A stretch of DNA of 64,000 bases from positions 1,612,001-1,676,000 of the forward strand of contig NZ_AP024412.1 in assembly GCF_016865445.1 (NCBI RefSeq). Reading direction: 5' to 3'. The number at the start of each line of letters is the position of its first letter. Within the stretch, counting starts at the first letter, position 1. The notes under the pieces were generated by a model that worked only from the letters and a program-made list of their open reading frames with translations, did no database searches and was not told where the DNA came from. This DNA comes from Mariniplasma anaerobium (GTDB taxonomy: Bacteria; Bacillota_I; Bacilli_A; Acholeplasmatales; Acholeplasmataceae). The position numbers were made by a program, and so were the translations under genes. Below, in pieces: positions 52,445-60,524 of the stretch.

Positions 52445-53425
52445 TTATCCAAGAGTTTTTTGGTCAAATTTAAACAATACTTGATTGATCTCATATACAT
52501 CATAATTTTCATTCTCAATAAAAAATTGAATAATCAAATCAAATTTATGGCTTGGTGATAATGCATAACCAGCTCTACTTAGTAAATCTTTTGTTTCATC
52601 TAGATTAAGTTCTAGTGCAATTGAAAAAGATATCGCGGTAATTTTGCTAGGTTGATAATCAAAGTTACTTTTAATTTTAGAAAATAGTCTTCTATCTATG
52701 TTTGCTTTTTTGTATAGTTCTATATCTGTCATACCTTTTTGATCTGTTAATCTAAATAATGATTCTACAAAAGTCTCATCGATTTCATCAATGACATCTA
52801 CAATGCTTCTAGACTTATTAGTGCGTATATCAAAAGAATCAACTAGCATATCATGAACAAAATTGTTATCCATTTCATATGCCATAAAACTTGAATCATC
52901 TATATAATGATCCAAGATGTAATTATCAACTTGTTCAGTTAAGTTCTTTGATAGTTCATATGATACGTCATCATAGACAACTAGATAAACCATCATTTCA
53001 TGTTCAAACAAAAAAGATTTGATGGTTTCAGTTGCTATTTTCAATGCTTTATCTTTTGGATACCCAAATGTGCCAGATGATATCAAAGGAAATGCAATCG
53101 ATATAAGATTATTGCTTAATGCTAAATTTAAAGATGATAAATAGCAACTTCTTAAATCTTCATACTCGCCTTTAGTCCCATCAATCCATAGGGGCCCTAC
53201 AGTATGAATGACATGTTTAGCTTTTAAATTGAATCCTTTTGTGAGTTTTGATTCTCCAACATTGATTTTTCCTATTTTTTTGCGTGCTTCAAAAAGAGCT
53301 TCACCTGAAGTCTTATGAATTGCTAAATCAACACCAGTTCCAATTGCTACATCAGTATTTGCCGAGTTTACAATAGCATCGACCTTCATCAGACTTATAT
53401 CTTTTCTTATGATTTGAAAAGGCAT
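52445..53425 (-). CDS. Macro-domain protein with C-terminal HTH-like domain
   Basis: 326 residues from ATG 53425 (AGGAGG upstream). Macro domain: VDAIVNSANTDVAIGTGVD (about 14-32) and PLISSGTFGYPK (about 118-129), the ADP-ribose-binding loops. The C-terminal 110 residues (GMTDIELYKKANIDRRLFSKI ... ETKDLLSRAGYALSPS) look like a helix-turn-helix domain also seen attached to macro domains in other Firmicutes. It could remove ADP-ribose or act as an ADP-ribose-responsive regulator. Neighbours are a VWA gene and a GmrSD-like gene. Confidence 0.85.
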   Translation of the reverse strand: MPFQIIRKDISLMKVDAIVNSANTDVAIGTGVDLAIHKTSGEALFEARKKIGKINVGESKLTKGFNLKAKHVIHTVGPLWIDGTKGEYEDLRSCYLSSLNLALSNNLISIAFPLISSGTFGYPKDKALKIATETIKSFLFEHEMMVYLVVYDDVSYELSKNLTEQVDNYILDHYIDDSSFMAYEMDNNFVHDMLVDSFDIRTNKSRSIVDVIDEIDETFVESLFRLTDQKGMTDIELYKKANIDRRLFSKIKSNFDYQPSKITAISFSIALELNLDETKDLLSRAGYALSPSHKFDLIIQFFIENENYDVYEINQVLFKFDQKTLG

Positions 53426-53511
53426 AATATCCTCCTTTTTATGTATCAAGTATAAATTATAATTTTGTATTTCAAAATATAAAATTTATATTTTTTTCAA
53501 AGATATTTATT

Positions 53512-55605
53512 CTAAATCTCTATATCCTCTAAAATTTCTTTAACTCTAGTATAAAAAATAAATTGTTGAATAGGTATATCATAATATTCCATCAATTTTT
53601 TTATAGAATATATCACGCCTCCAGATGAAAATCCTCCAACAAGATAAAGATCTTCTCTAAATTTATGTAGGGTCCTGTTACCAGCATTATTAGTGTTATT
53701 TGCTATTTTATCTAAAGTTCCATCCTTCCAAGGATTAAATAAATCTTTGGCTATATCATCCATTATTTTAGAATCCATGCTATCTAAAATATCAATAATA
53801 TTTATCAGCATATTTTTATATGTGTCTTGTTTGTATTCATGATCCATGTTAATAAATTTAAATGAGTATAGTGGTTGCCCTTTATAGTCTTCGTATTCAT
53901 CTTCCAATGTATGTTCTATAACATTTTCAAATCGAATGTCTTTCGAATTATGTTTTGGTGCTTTGAATAAAGAATTAATAATTGATGATAGTCTAATCGC
54001 TCTTTCTTCTATTTCGTTCTTGCTCCATTGGTTTTTATCTAAAACATCACTATTTAATCTATTTGCTTTAGAATGCTCTTTTAATACTACTTTTTTATCA
54101 TCAAATGATTTATTTCCCATATTAGAGTTATAACCCGTTAGCGAAAGATTACCTAAAGTATGTAGATAAGTATCATGGATAACATTGTAATTATCTCCTA
54201 ACATTTTAATCCACGAATTTTCTAATGTTTGTGGCATAATGTGCTCAACAGTTAAATTATCTGTCAGTAATATCTCTTTAGTTGTGTTTTCAACACTTGC
54301 AAGTAAAAATTTAACAAGTTTTCTTTGTTTATATAGTTCTGTTGATTTTAAATTTTTCAAAAATTGATTTTCGTTTGGAACTTCATCTTTTGTTTTTAAT
54401 TCTTTCATGTAATAAGCAATTGAATCATAATATCTTTGTTTGTTTTGTTCGATTTTAAAAATACGGTTATATAAATTTAAATATAATCCACGAAGGGAAT
54501 TTGATGAAGACCCGCAAACAAGACGTTTGATATGATAATTCAAGAAAAACTGTAATACCTTTACAACTTCATCTTCATTAATGATATGATTATCAAAGTC
54601 TTTAAACACTTGAATGAAGAAAGGATACATTGTGGTTTGTTCAATATATCTATATTGACTAAGTAGTTCTTTTATTTGTTCTGAATATCTATCTGATTTA
54701 CTAGTTAAAGCATGATAAATAATCGCTATATCATTTAATTCAATAAGAATACTTTCTCTAGAATAATTATTTTCTCTAAATAATTCTGTAAAAAGATTAT
54801 AAATTTCGGAATTATTAACTTTTCTTTGTAATTTATACAGCAAAAAATTAAACATAAAATCTTCAAGGTTTTCTCCTCCTAAAAGATTATATAAGGGTTT
54901 CCAATAATTTTTATACAAATAGTCTTGTTGTTTAACACTCATGAGCAAAAAATTTCTAATTAAATCCGCTTTTGATAATTCTAGTCCTGTCGAATTTATT
55001 GACTCAAATATTTCTTGTGGATCATCTACACCTTTATTTAATGATAATTCTATAATAGTTAACTTGTGTAATGCTTGAAAAAATCTAAGCATATCTTCTT
55101 GACTAGAAATTCTGTTTGATAACTTGCTCTTTATAATTGAATAATTCTTATAAAATCCTAATGATGAATTCAAATCTTCAATTTTTCCCAACATCAACAA
55201 TTCAAATTCTTTTTGATCTTCTTCTGTAGGTATAAGTTTATTAATTTGTTTAAGCTCATTTGTATCGGTAAACAGGTATTTGTCATTAATTTGTTGTTTT
55301 AACTGAGCAAATCCTTTTTCATTAGCCATCATTTCCAAAGCTTTAAGAATAATAATCATGGTTGTAACACGTTGTTGTCCATCGATGAGTAAAGATATTT
55401 TCCTACTAATCAAATCCGTTTCATTCAAGTAAACAATAGTACCAGTAAAATGTTCTTTTTCTTTGCCCATAATTGCGAAGATATCTTCGATAAGTTGGTT
55501 ACAATGTTTAGCTTGCCAATCATAAGTTCTCTGATATACTGGAACTTTATATTGTTGAAAATGTGCTCCTATAAGGCTCATCATATATGTTTTAGATGCT
55601 TGCAT
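53512..55605 (-). CDS. GmrSD-like DUF262 + DUF1524 (HNH) type IV restriction enzyme
   Basis: 697 residues. DUF262: VPVYQRTYDWQ and LLIDGQQRVTT (D75GQQR79), the ParB-like NTP-binding half. DUF1524: LTVEHIMPQTLENSW (about 446-460) followed by LHTLGNLSLTGYNSNMGN, the HNH nuclease half. The C-terminus about 590-697 is an extra domain (FSSGGVIYSIKKLMEYY), perhaps a sensor. GmrSD enzymes cleave glucosylated or otherwise modified phage DNA using NTP. The gene is single, with AGGAGTG before its ATG. Confidence 0.9.
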   Translation of the reverse strand: MQASKTYMMSLIGAHFQQYKVPVYQRTYDWQAKHCNQLIEDIFAIMGKEKEHFTGTIVYLNETDLISRKISLLIDGQQRVTTMIIILKALEMMANEKGFAQLKQQINDKYLFTDTNELKQINKLIPTEEDQKEFELLMLGKIEDLNSSLGFYKNYSIIKSKLSNRISSQEDMLRFFQALHKLTIIELSLNKGVDDPQEIFESINSTGLELSKADLIRNFLLMSVKQQDYLYKNYWKPLYNLLGGENLEDFMFNFLLYKLQRKVNNSEIYNLFTELFRENNYSRESILIELNDIAIIYHALTSKSDRYSEQIKELLSQYRYIEQTTMYPFFIQVFKDFDNHIINEDEVVKVLQFFLNYHIKRLVCGSSSNSLRGLYLNLYNRIFKIEQNKQRYYDSIAYYMKELKTKDEVPNENQFLKNLKSTELYKQRKLVKFLLASVENTTKEILLTDNLTVEHIMPQTLENSWIKMLGDNYNVIHDTYLHTLGNLSLTGYNSNMGNKSFDDKKVVLKEHSKANRLNSDVLDKNQWSKNEIEERAIRLSSIINSLFKAPKHNSKDIRFENVIEHTLEDEYEDYKGQPLYSFKFINMDHEYKQDTYKNMLINIIDILDSMDSKIMDDIAKDLFNPWKDGTLDKIANNTNNAGNRTLHKFREDLYLVGGFSSGGVIYSIKKLMEYYDIPIQQFIFYTRVKEILEDIEI

Positions 55606-55743
55606 AATACACTCCTAATTTTATTTAATTTTTTTATCTTTGATCTAATTTTACTAAACCTTTTTGTTCTCTGAAGATACTAAAAATCTTATTTTTTCAT
55701 AGATTTTGTTTAACCTTAAAACTATTAAATACTTATTATTAAC

Positions 55744-56733
55744 TCATATAATATCAATTTTTGAAAACTCAATTGTATAAGTATCATCTTTGCATATTAA
55801 TTGGTATAAATCTATCTTGTATTTCTTAGCATAGTTTTTAAATATTAAAATATCAGGATTAGATAATCTATGTCCTAAAAATATTTTTTTAATAGACTTT
55901 GTTGCAAAATTATTATCAGAATCTAGTTTGATAATACGCCACTCTCTTTCATTAATAAATTCAATATGCTTTGTTGTTAAAGTTTTAAGAATTTCTTCTT
56001 CTAAAAGTTTTTCTCCTTTTGCTTGATCATCTATAAAAGTCAATATGCTTTCTCTTTGTATAATTGGACGATTGACAGAATATGATATTTTATATAAGTC
56101 TCCTTTTACTTCCTTTTTCAAAATTTTATAATCATATTCTAAACATACACCTTTAAAATTGTTAGCATATAACGCCCACATATAATTTGATGTGTGGATT
56201 TCTGATAAGCAGCCTATTTTAAAAATAAACCCGTTAATTAATTGTTTAAGATGTTCGACTCCATCTTTATTGTCATTAATTATTTTTAATAATAGTTCAT
56301 TATAATCGAATTTTTTCATTCTATCAATAACTTCAAGATCATCTGGAGTTGGTTCACTTCCAATAACTTCTGTAGATTTTAAAAGCAGCTCATCAAATAA
56401 TTCGCTTTGATTAGTTCTCCCAAATTTCTCCAAAATTTTAAAATAATCGTTACTCAAGAATAAATCTATAAAATCATATCTATCTTCAGCTGTATCTGTT
56501 TTTTTATTTGAAAATGCTTTTACGTTTTTAGCTAAATCAATATATGATTTATCCCCTATTTTAGATCTTGAAGCAATTTCTCCAATGATAACTTTTTTCA
56601 TCTCATCTAAATTAAAGCCAAATGAAGAATCATAAATATCATTGAAATTTTCAGGAGAACTTAAATAAATATATCCTCCTTCAAGTGATTTCTTAGCATT
56701 TTCAATACTTGTATACTTATATAATGTATTCAT
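55744..56733 (-). CDS. DUF2971 family protein
   Basis: 329 residues from ATG 56733 (GAGGAG upstream). MNTLYKYTSIENAKKSLEGG with YLSSPENFNDIYD is the family's N-terminal hallmark, and ISEIHTSNYMWALYANNFKGVCLEYD and FINEREWRIIK are the others. DUF2971 proteins occur mainly in defence islands, and the activity is unknown. The gene begins within 11 bp of the Mrr-like gene's end, so the pair is co-translated, implying joint function. Confidence 0.85.
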   Translation of the reverse strand: MNTLYKYTSIENAKKSLEGGYIYLSSPENFNDIYDSSFGFNLDEMKKVIIGEIASRSKIGDKSYIDLAKNVKAFSNKKTDTAEDRYDFIDLFLSNDYFKILEKFGRTNQSELFDELLLKSTEVIGSEPTPDDLEVIDRMKKFDYNELLLKIINDNKDGVEHLKQLINGFIFKIGCLSEIHTSNYMWALYANNFKGVCLEYDYKILKKEVKGDLYKISYSVNRPIIQRESILTFIDDQAKGEKLLEEEILKTLTTKHIEFINEREWRIIKLDSDNNFATKSIKKIFLGHRLSNPDILIFKNYAKKYKIDLYQLICKDDTYTIEFSKIDII

Positions 56734-56743
56734 ACACTCCTCT

Positions 56744-57784
56744 TTATTTATTTGAATCAAGATACTTCGAAATAACTTTTAATAAATAGTCACCAAAAAT
56801 ATCTATGTTTTCTTTTTTAAACCCATAAACTTTTAATAAAGTTTCTTTATTTGTCGGCTTCATCTTAGCAATATATGTAGCAACTTTGTCATCATAGACA
56901 TCTGTTTCTAACATTTTATTATATTTTGCAATCTTAACCCTTTCTAATAATAGTAAATCAATTAGATTTTGATCTACTTCTAATACAACTTTGCTTTTTT
57001 TTGTTAGACTATCTTTTACAAAATTAATAATTTCATTACCAAATGTTTCAACTTTTTTTGTTCCAAATCCTTTAATTTTTGATAATGAATCTAAAGTAAC
57101 TGGTTTGTTTTCAATAATTGCATCTATCATTTCATTGTTATATACAGTATATAATGGATAAAGTTTATATTTTTTACTTAACTCAATTCGAAGAGCTTTA
57201 AGCAATACAATATATTCTTCATTTTGAGGATTTTTTTGTATGGGTTTTTTTACTTTTTTCTCTATTGGAATTTTTTTAATAATTTGTAAAAATTCGATAG
57301 AAGATTCTCCATTTTTTTCGATATCGTTTTCATATCTTTCTTTTATTGATTCAATTAACTTAACTACATCATCTTGTCTTAAAATTTTTATATCCATTAC
57401 TTCTGCTATTTTTTTTGCATCTGTTGTTAAGTCAGATGTTGTAATTATCCATAAATCAGTTAAATTATGTCTAGATTTTGCGCTAGCTAGTTGATTTATT
57501 GGTTCAGTTCCTACTCTATTTTTCCAATATTTAGCTTGAACCCCGATTCTACGTATACCTCCCTCAACTTGAGGTATTGTTAAAATTAAATCAGCGCCAC
57601 CATCGCCTTTTCCTTTTTTTCCAATTTTTTCAACTTTTGAGCCATCCAATTTGAAGACATAATATAAAAACCATTCAAATTTATCGTAATCGTAGTATTC
57701 ATTATTCATTAATTCTTCAAAACTATTTGGAAATAAAAAATCGATTTTTTCTGTTTGTCTAAGTAAATCTTTTAATAATCCCAT
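56744..57784 (-). CDS. Mrr-type restriction endonuclease with two HRDC domains
   Basis: 346 residues. Mrr_cat domain: FEWFLYYVFKLDG, GDGGADLIL (D61) and GVQAKYWKN (Q83-A-K85), the type IV endonuclease core. Then two HRDC-like helical domains, about 193-262 (ALRIELSKKY ... LSKIKGFGTKKVETFGNEI) and about 275-343 (ERVKIAKYNKM ... LLKVYGFKKENIDIFGDYL). This is an unusual nuclease plus DNA-structure-binding fusion. The ATG has no clear Shine-Dalgarno; an AAAGGTGA lies 33 nt upstream beyond a 7-bp inverted repeat. Confidence 0.88.
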   Translation of the reverse strand: MGLLKDLLRQTEKIDFLFPNSFEELMNNEYYDYDKFEWFLYYVFKLDGSKVEKIGKKGKGDGGADLILTIPQVEGGIRRIGVQAKYWKNRVGTEPINQLASAKSRHNLTDLWIITTSDLTTDAKKIAEVMDIKILRQDDVVKLIESIKERYENDIEKNGESSIEFLQIIKKIPIEKKVKKPIQKNPQNEEYIVLLKALRIELSKKYKLYPLYTVYNNEMIDAIIENKPVTLDSLSKIKGFGTKKVETFGNEIINFVKDSLTKKSKVVLEVDQNLIDLLLLERVKIAKYNKMLETDVYDDKVATYIAKMKPTNKETLLKVYGFKKENIDIFGDYLLKVISKYLDSNK

Positions 57785-57793
57785 ACTGATACA

Positions 57794-57824
57794 TGTCTAT
57801 CTTTCAATATAGACAATCACCTTT
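57794..57824 (-). promoter_or_regulatory. Inverted repeat between Shine-Dalgarno-like site and mrr start
   Basis: TGTCTAT (57794-57800) and ATAGACA (57809-57815) pair around an 8-nt loop between AAAGGTGA (57824-57817, minus) and the mrr ATG at 57784. Folding would bring the Shine-Dalgarno-like site near the start. Alternatively that site serves a 14-codon frame (TTG 57816 to TAA 57772) that ends just inside mrr. Confidence 0.35.
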
Positions 57825-57880
57825 CTTATTTATATATATTATTTAATATTAAATTATGCAATAACCCTTTATTTCTCTTT

Positions 57881-58339
57881 TTAATTTCTTCTTATATCAT
57901 CTAAATACTTCAATATATTCGCATAAACCAACAATGAAATCAAACCACTTATAGATCCAATCAATAAAATTGCCCCTGTTCCATCTGGTTCTCTATCGCC
58001 AATCATTACAAGTCCCATAATAAACATAAAAGTAAAGCCTACCCAGGCAATAATTTTAATGATTAAAGGAAACATACTTTCTTTAAGTTCTGATTTACGT
58101 TGTTCCCGACTCATTTTTTCATATTCAAGATGAAGTGCATAAAGTCTATCAAGTTCTTCATCATCCATATCTTCATATTTGTAACGTCTAACAATTTTAA
58201 CATTATCATTTTGTGTTACTTCTTCATAAGGATAATCTTTAATATTTGCTCCATCCTGGCAATAAATCTTTTCTAACTTCAAGCTAGCATATTTAATCCC
58301 TTTAATTTTTTGATTCAAATCTTGTTCAGTTTTGTTCAT
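57881..58339 (-). CDS. Small membrane protein with cytosolic N-terminus
   Basis: 152 residues. The first 90 are hydrophilic and acidic (EDMDDEELDRLYALHLEYEKMSR is likely a coiled helix), then two membrane segments (about 91-110 and 120-142). No family recognised. 38 nt downstream of another membrane-protein gene on the same strand. Confidence 0.6.
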   Translation of the reverse strand: MNKTEQDLNQKIKGIKYASLKLEKIYCQDGANIKDYPYEEVTQNDNVKIVRRYKYEDMDDEELDRLYALHLEYEKMSREQRKSELKESMFPLIIKIIAWVGFTFMFIMGLVMIGDREPDGTGAILLIGSISGLISLLVYANILKYLDDIRRN

Positions 58340-58377
58340 TTTTAAAATCTCCTTTATTATTTTAATTTTATATTATC

Positions 58378-59112
58378 TTAATTATCATATATATGAAATA
58401 TAACAGGTTGACTCAATCCACCACCAGATACTTCAAGCGTATTTTCATCTAACCAAACCCAATCATATGCATCCGGATTCCCAGAAACACAATAATCAAT
58501 ACAGTACCAATACTTACTATCCTCTAAATAAGTAGCAAACAAAAAGTTTTCTTTTATATATAGATCATGATGTGATACTAAAAAAGACTTTTCTTCAACT
58601 AATAGAAAATCTATCGTCTGAGGTTCATCAAAACTTACCAGTGAAACGTATTTGTCATCAAGTCCAAAAAGAATACCATGAATACCCATGATAAGTATGA
58701 CTACAAAACTAACTAATCCAGTTAAAAACAGATTAGTTTTAAATTCATAATATGATATTAATTTTAAGAATAATTTTAGGATAGCAGGATATATAAAGAA
58801 TGCATAAATGATAAATCGATAAGATAAATATAAGATTAATGTCCATCCTGTAATCCATTGTATGATCATGATGAGTAAAAATATAGATCCGAAAATTATC
58901 AAATATAGTTTGATTATTTTATCTATAGTTTCTTTTATATGATCTGGTATATATAAAAATAAATATAAGAAAACAATAACCTCAAAAAAGTAGGCTAGGA
59001 TTGCGACTATGACAATACGAGAATCACTATAATTTCCAGTTGTGATTTTAAGCGTCAAAAAAACCATAAGTGATAAAAATATTATATTTAAAACAACCAA
59101 CATTTTTTTCAT
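58378..59112 (-). CDS. Membrane protein with C-terminal extracytoplasmic domain
   Basis: 244 residues: about five membrane helices up to residue 150 and a C-terminal beta-rich tail with WYCIDYCVSGNPDAYDWVW, including two cysteines. No family recognised. The Shine-Dalgarno (GGGGG) lies inside the stem of the terminator that ends the upstream operon, so initiation is probably weak or conditional. Confidence 0.6.
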   Translation of the reverse strand: MKKMLVVLNIIFLSLMVFLTLKITTGNYSDSRIVIVAILAYFFEVIVFLYLFLYIPDHIKETIDKIIKLYLIIFGSIFLLIMIIQWITGWTLILYLSYRFIIYAFFIYPAILKLFLKLISYYEFKTNLFLTGLVSFVVILIMGIHGILFGLDDKYVSLVSFDEPQTIDFLLVEEKSFLVSHHDLYIKENFLFATYLEDSKYWYCIDYCVSGNPDAYDWVWLDENTLEVSGGGLSQPVIFHIYDN

Positions 59113-59113
59113 T

Positions 59114-59171
59114 AAAAAAGCCCCCAGCTGTTATCTATGATAATATTTTATCACTTAATACGCTTGAGGGC
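59114..59171 (-). terminator. Terminator that also contains the next gene's Shine-Dalgarno
   Basis: On the minus strand GCCCTCAAGC (59171-59162) pairs with GCTGGGGGC (59128-59120) with one bulge, followed by U6 and then ATG 59112. An inner TGATAA/TTATCA stem stabilises the loop. The GGGGG arm is also the only Shine-Dalgarno for the gene starting at 59112. Confidence 0.65.
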
Positions 59172-59187
59172 AATTATATATTCAAAC

Positions 59188-59808
59188 TTATGTAGTTTTT
59201 AATACTGCTTTTTTTCTTTTAATCATATATTTATGAACTTCATAATATATTTTTAATACAAAATATGTAATAAATAATATTAAATACAACACTAAGTTTA
59301 TTGCTTTACTATAATTTAGGATCAAATGAATAAACAATAAGATATAAACGATATAAGCTAAAGACTGTAATAACTTCCAACTACTAACCTTCATCTTTTT
59401 TCTAATGACTTGAAATGATGTAATAAATAATGGAATCATAATCACAAATGAAATAAGCCCAAACCATTCAATAGATCTTGTGCCATCAAGAAACTGGAGT
59501 ATATACTTTAATGCATGCGGGCTAATCACGATAAATCCTATAATAGAATATTCTCTTCTTAATCCCATAAACTTAATTCTTAACTTATGCTTCTTAGGTA
59601 GAGCTCCAGTAATCATAACGATATAAAAGAAACTTAATCCTAAAAATCCTTGAACAAACGGCAACGCAATTGTCTTATCTTTTAGAACAAAAGCTATACC
59701 GGAAATAATAACTGCGACGATATAAATCTTTATATTGTGCTTTCTAATAAATGGACCAGCAAATAATGCTAGTAATGTTAATATTGCTAAAAATGCTACG
59801 ACTATCAT
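59188..59808 (-). CDS. Ferric-reductase-like transmembrane protein
   Basis: 206 residues with six membrane helices. Histidines in FIVISPHALKYI (helix 3 region, about 95-106) and LLFIHLILNY (about 156-165) are placed as heme ligands in ferric reductase-like transmembrane proteins such as MsrQ/YedZ. RRKMKVSSWKLLQSLAY-like loop KKMKVSSWKLLQSLAY fits the family. It lies 3 nt after the TetR gene, so it is in the regulator's operon. The electron partner is not seen. Confidence 0.7.
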   Translation of the reverse strand: MIVVAFLAILTLLALFAGPFIRKHNIKIYIVAVIISGIAFVLKDKTIALPFVQGFLGLSFFYIVMITGALPKKHKLRIKFMGLRREYSIIGFIVISPHALKYILQFLDGTRSIEWFGLISFVIMIPLFITSFQVIRKKMKVSSWKLLQSLAYIVYILLFIHLILNYSKAINLVLYLILFITYFVLKIYYEVHKYMIKRKKAVLKTT

Positions 59809-59811
59809 TTT

Positions 59812-60375
59812 TTATTCTCCTTGTGTGTTTAATATGTCTAAATAACTTTTTAAATATTTCATCTTTTCATCATACCCTAATTGATGATATACAGGTCTTT
59901 CTTCCATAATGGCATATCTAAGCAATAATCCAACAATCATCTGTCCAAATGATATAGGGTCCATATCAAGATGATGATGCTTTACATAAAGCGATATCTT
60001 ATAAATCACTTGATTAGATATGATCTTAGGAAATGCTAAATCCTCAGGTAGTTTATGAGATAGCGTTTCTCGTATCAACATTTTGATTACATCAATTTGA
60101 CTAGATATAATGGTTAATTTTTCATCTAATAATTCACTAATAAAATCTGATAAACTCAATTCTAAATGAGGTTTTAAATCTTTATCTATAGATGTACCCA
60201 TCGCTTTTTTAATCGATAAAATAAATAAGTTGTCTTTAGTCTTGAAATGACGAAACAATGTCATCTCAGATACACCTGCTTTTTTCGATATATCCAATGT
60301 GGTTGCTGATGTATATCCTTTTTCAGTAAATACCTCTAAGCTGGCATCTAAAATTAAATCTCTTGTATCTCTCAT
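59812..60375 (-). CDS. TetR family transcriptional regulator
   Basis: 187 residues from ATG 60375. N-terminal HTH: DLILDASLEVFTEKGY, TTLDISKKAGVSEMTLFRHFKTK (about 8-50), the TetR signature. The C-terminal ligand domain is variable. It precedes the ferric-reductase-like gene by 3 nt and probably represses the shared promoter, which has a TAGTG/CACTA palindrome. The effector is unknown. Confidence 0.92.
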   Translation of the reverse strand: MRDTRDLILDASLEVFTEKGYTSATTLDISKKAGVSEMTLFRHFKTKDNLFILSIKKAMGTSIDKDLKPHLELSLSDFISELLDEKLTIISSQIDVIKMLIRETLSHKLPEDLAFPKIISNQVIYKISLYVKHHHLDMDPISFGQMIVGLLLRYAIMEERPVYHQLGYDEKMKYLKSYLDILNTQGE

Positions 60376-60429
60376 ATCCTCACCATCTTTCTTAATTAGA
60401 AACAAAATATCTTCTATACTTCTTTATAA

Positions 60430-60458
60430 ATGTTAGTGACCACTATCATATGATACAA
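60430..60458 (-). promoter_or_regulatory. Promoter with TetR-type palindrome
   Basis: On the minus strand TTGTAT (60458-60453), 17 nt, TAACAT (60435-60430). TAGTG-N2-CACTA (60434-60445) sits between them and touches the -10, where TetR proteins usually act. Confidence 0.5.
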
Positions 60459-60524
60459 CAAAATCTTTCGAATGTAAAGAAAAAATATACAAATAATTAA
60501 ATTTGTATATTTTATCTGTTAAAG

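Noticed and set aside
53451-53490. AT-rich hairpin (TATAAATT / AATTTATA arms) as a terminator of the GmrSD-like gene.
   Set aside because: Its T-run is on the plus strand and the composition is nearly pure A/T, so chance pairing is likely.
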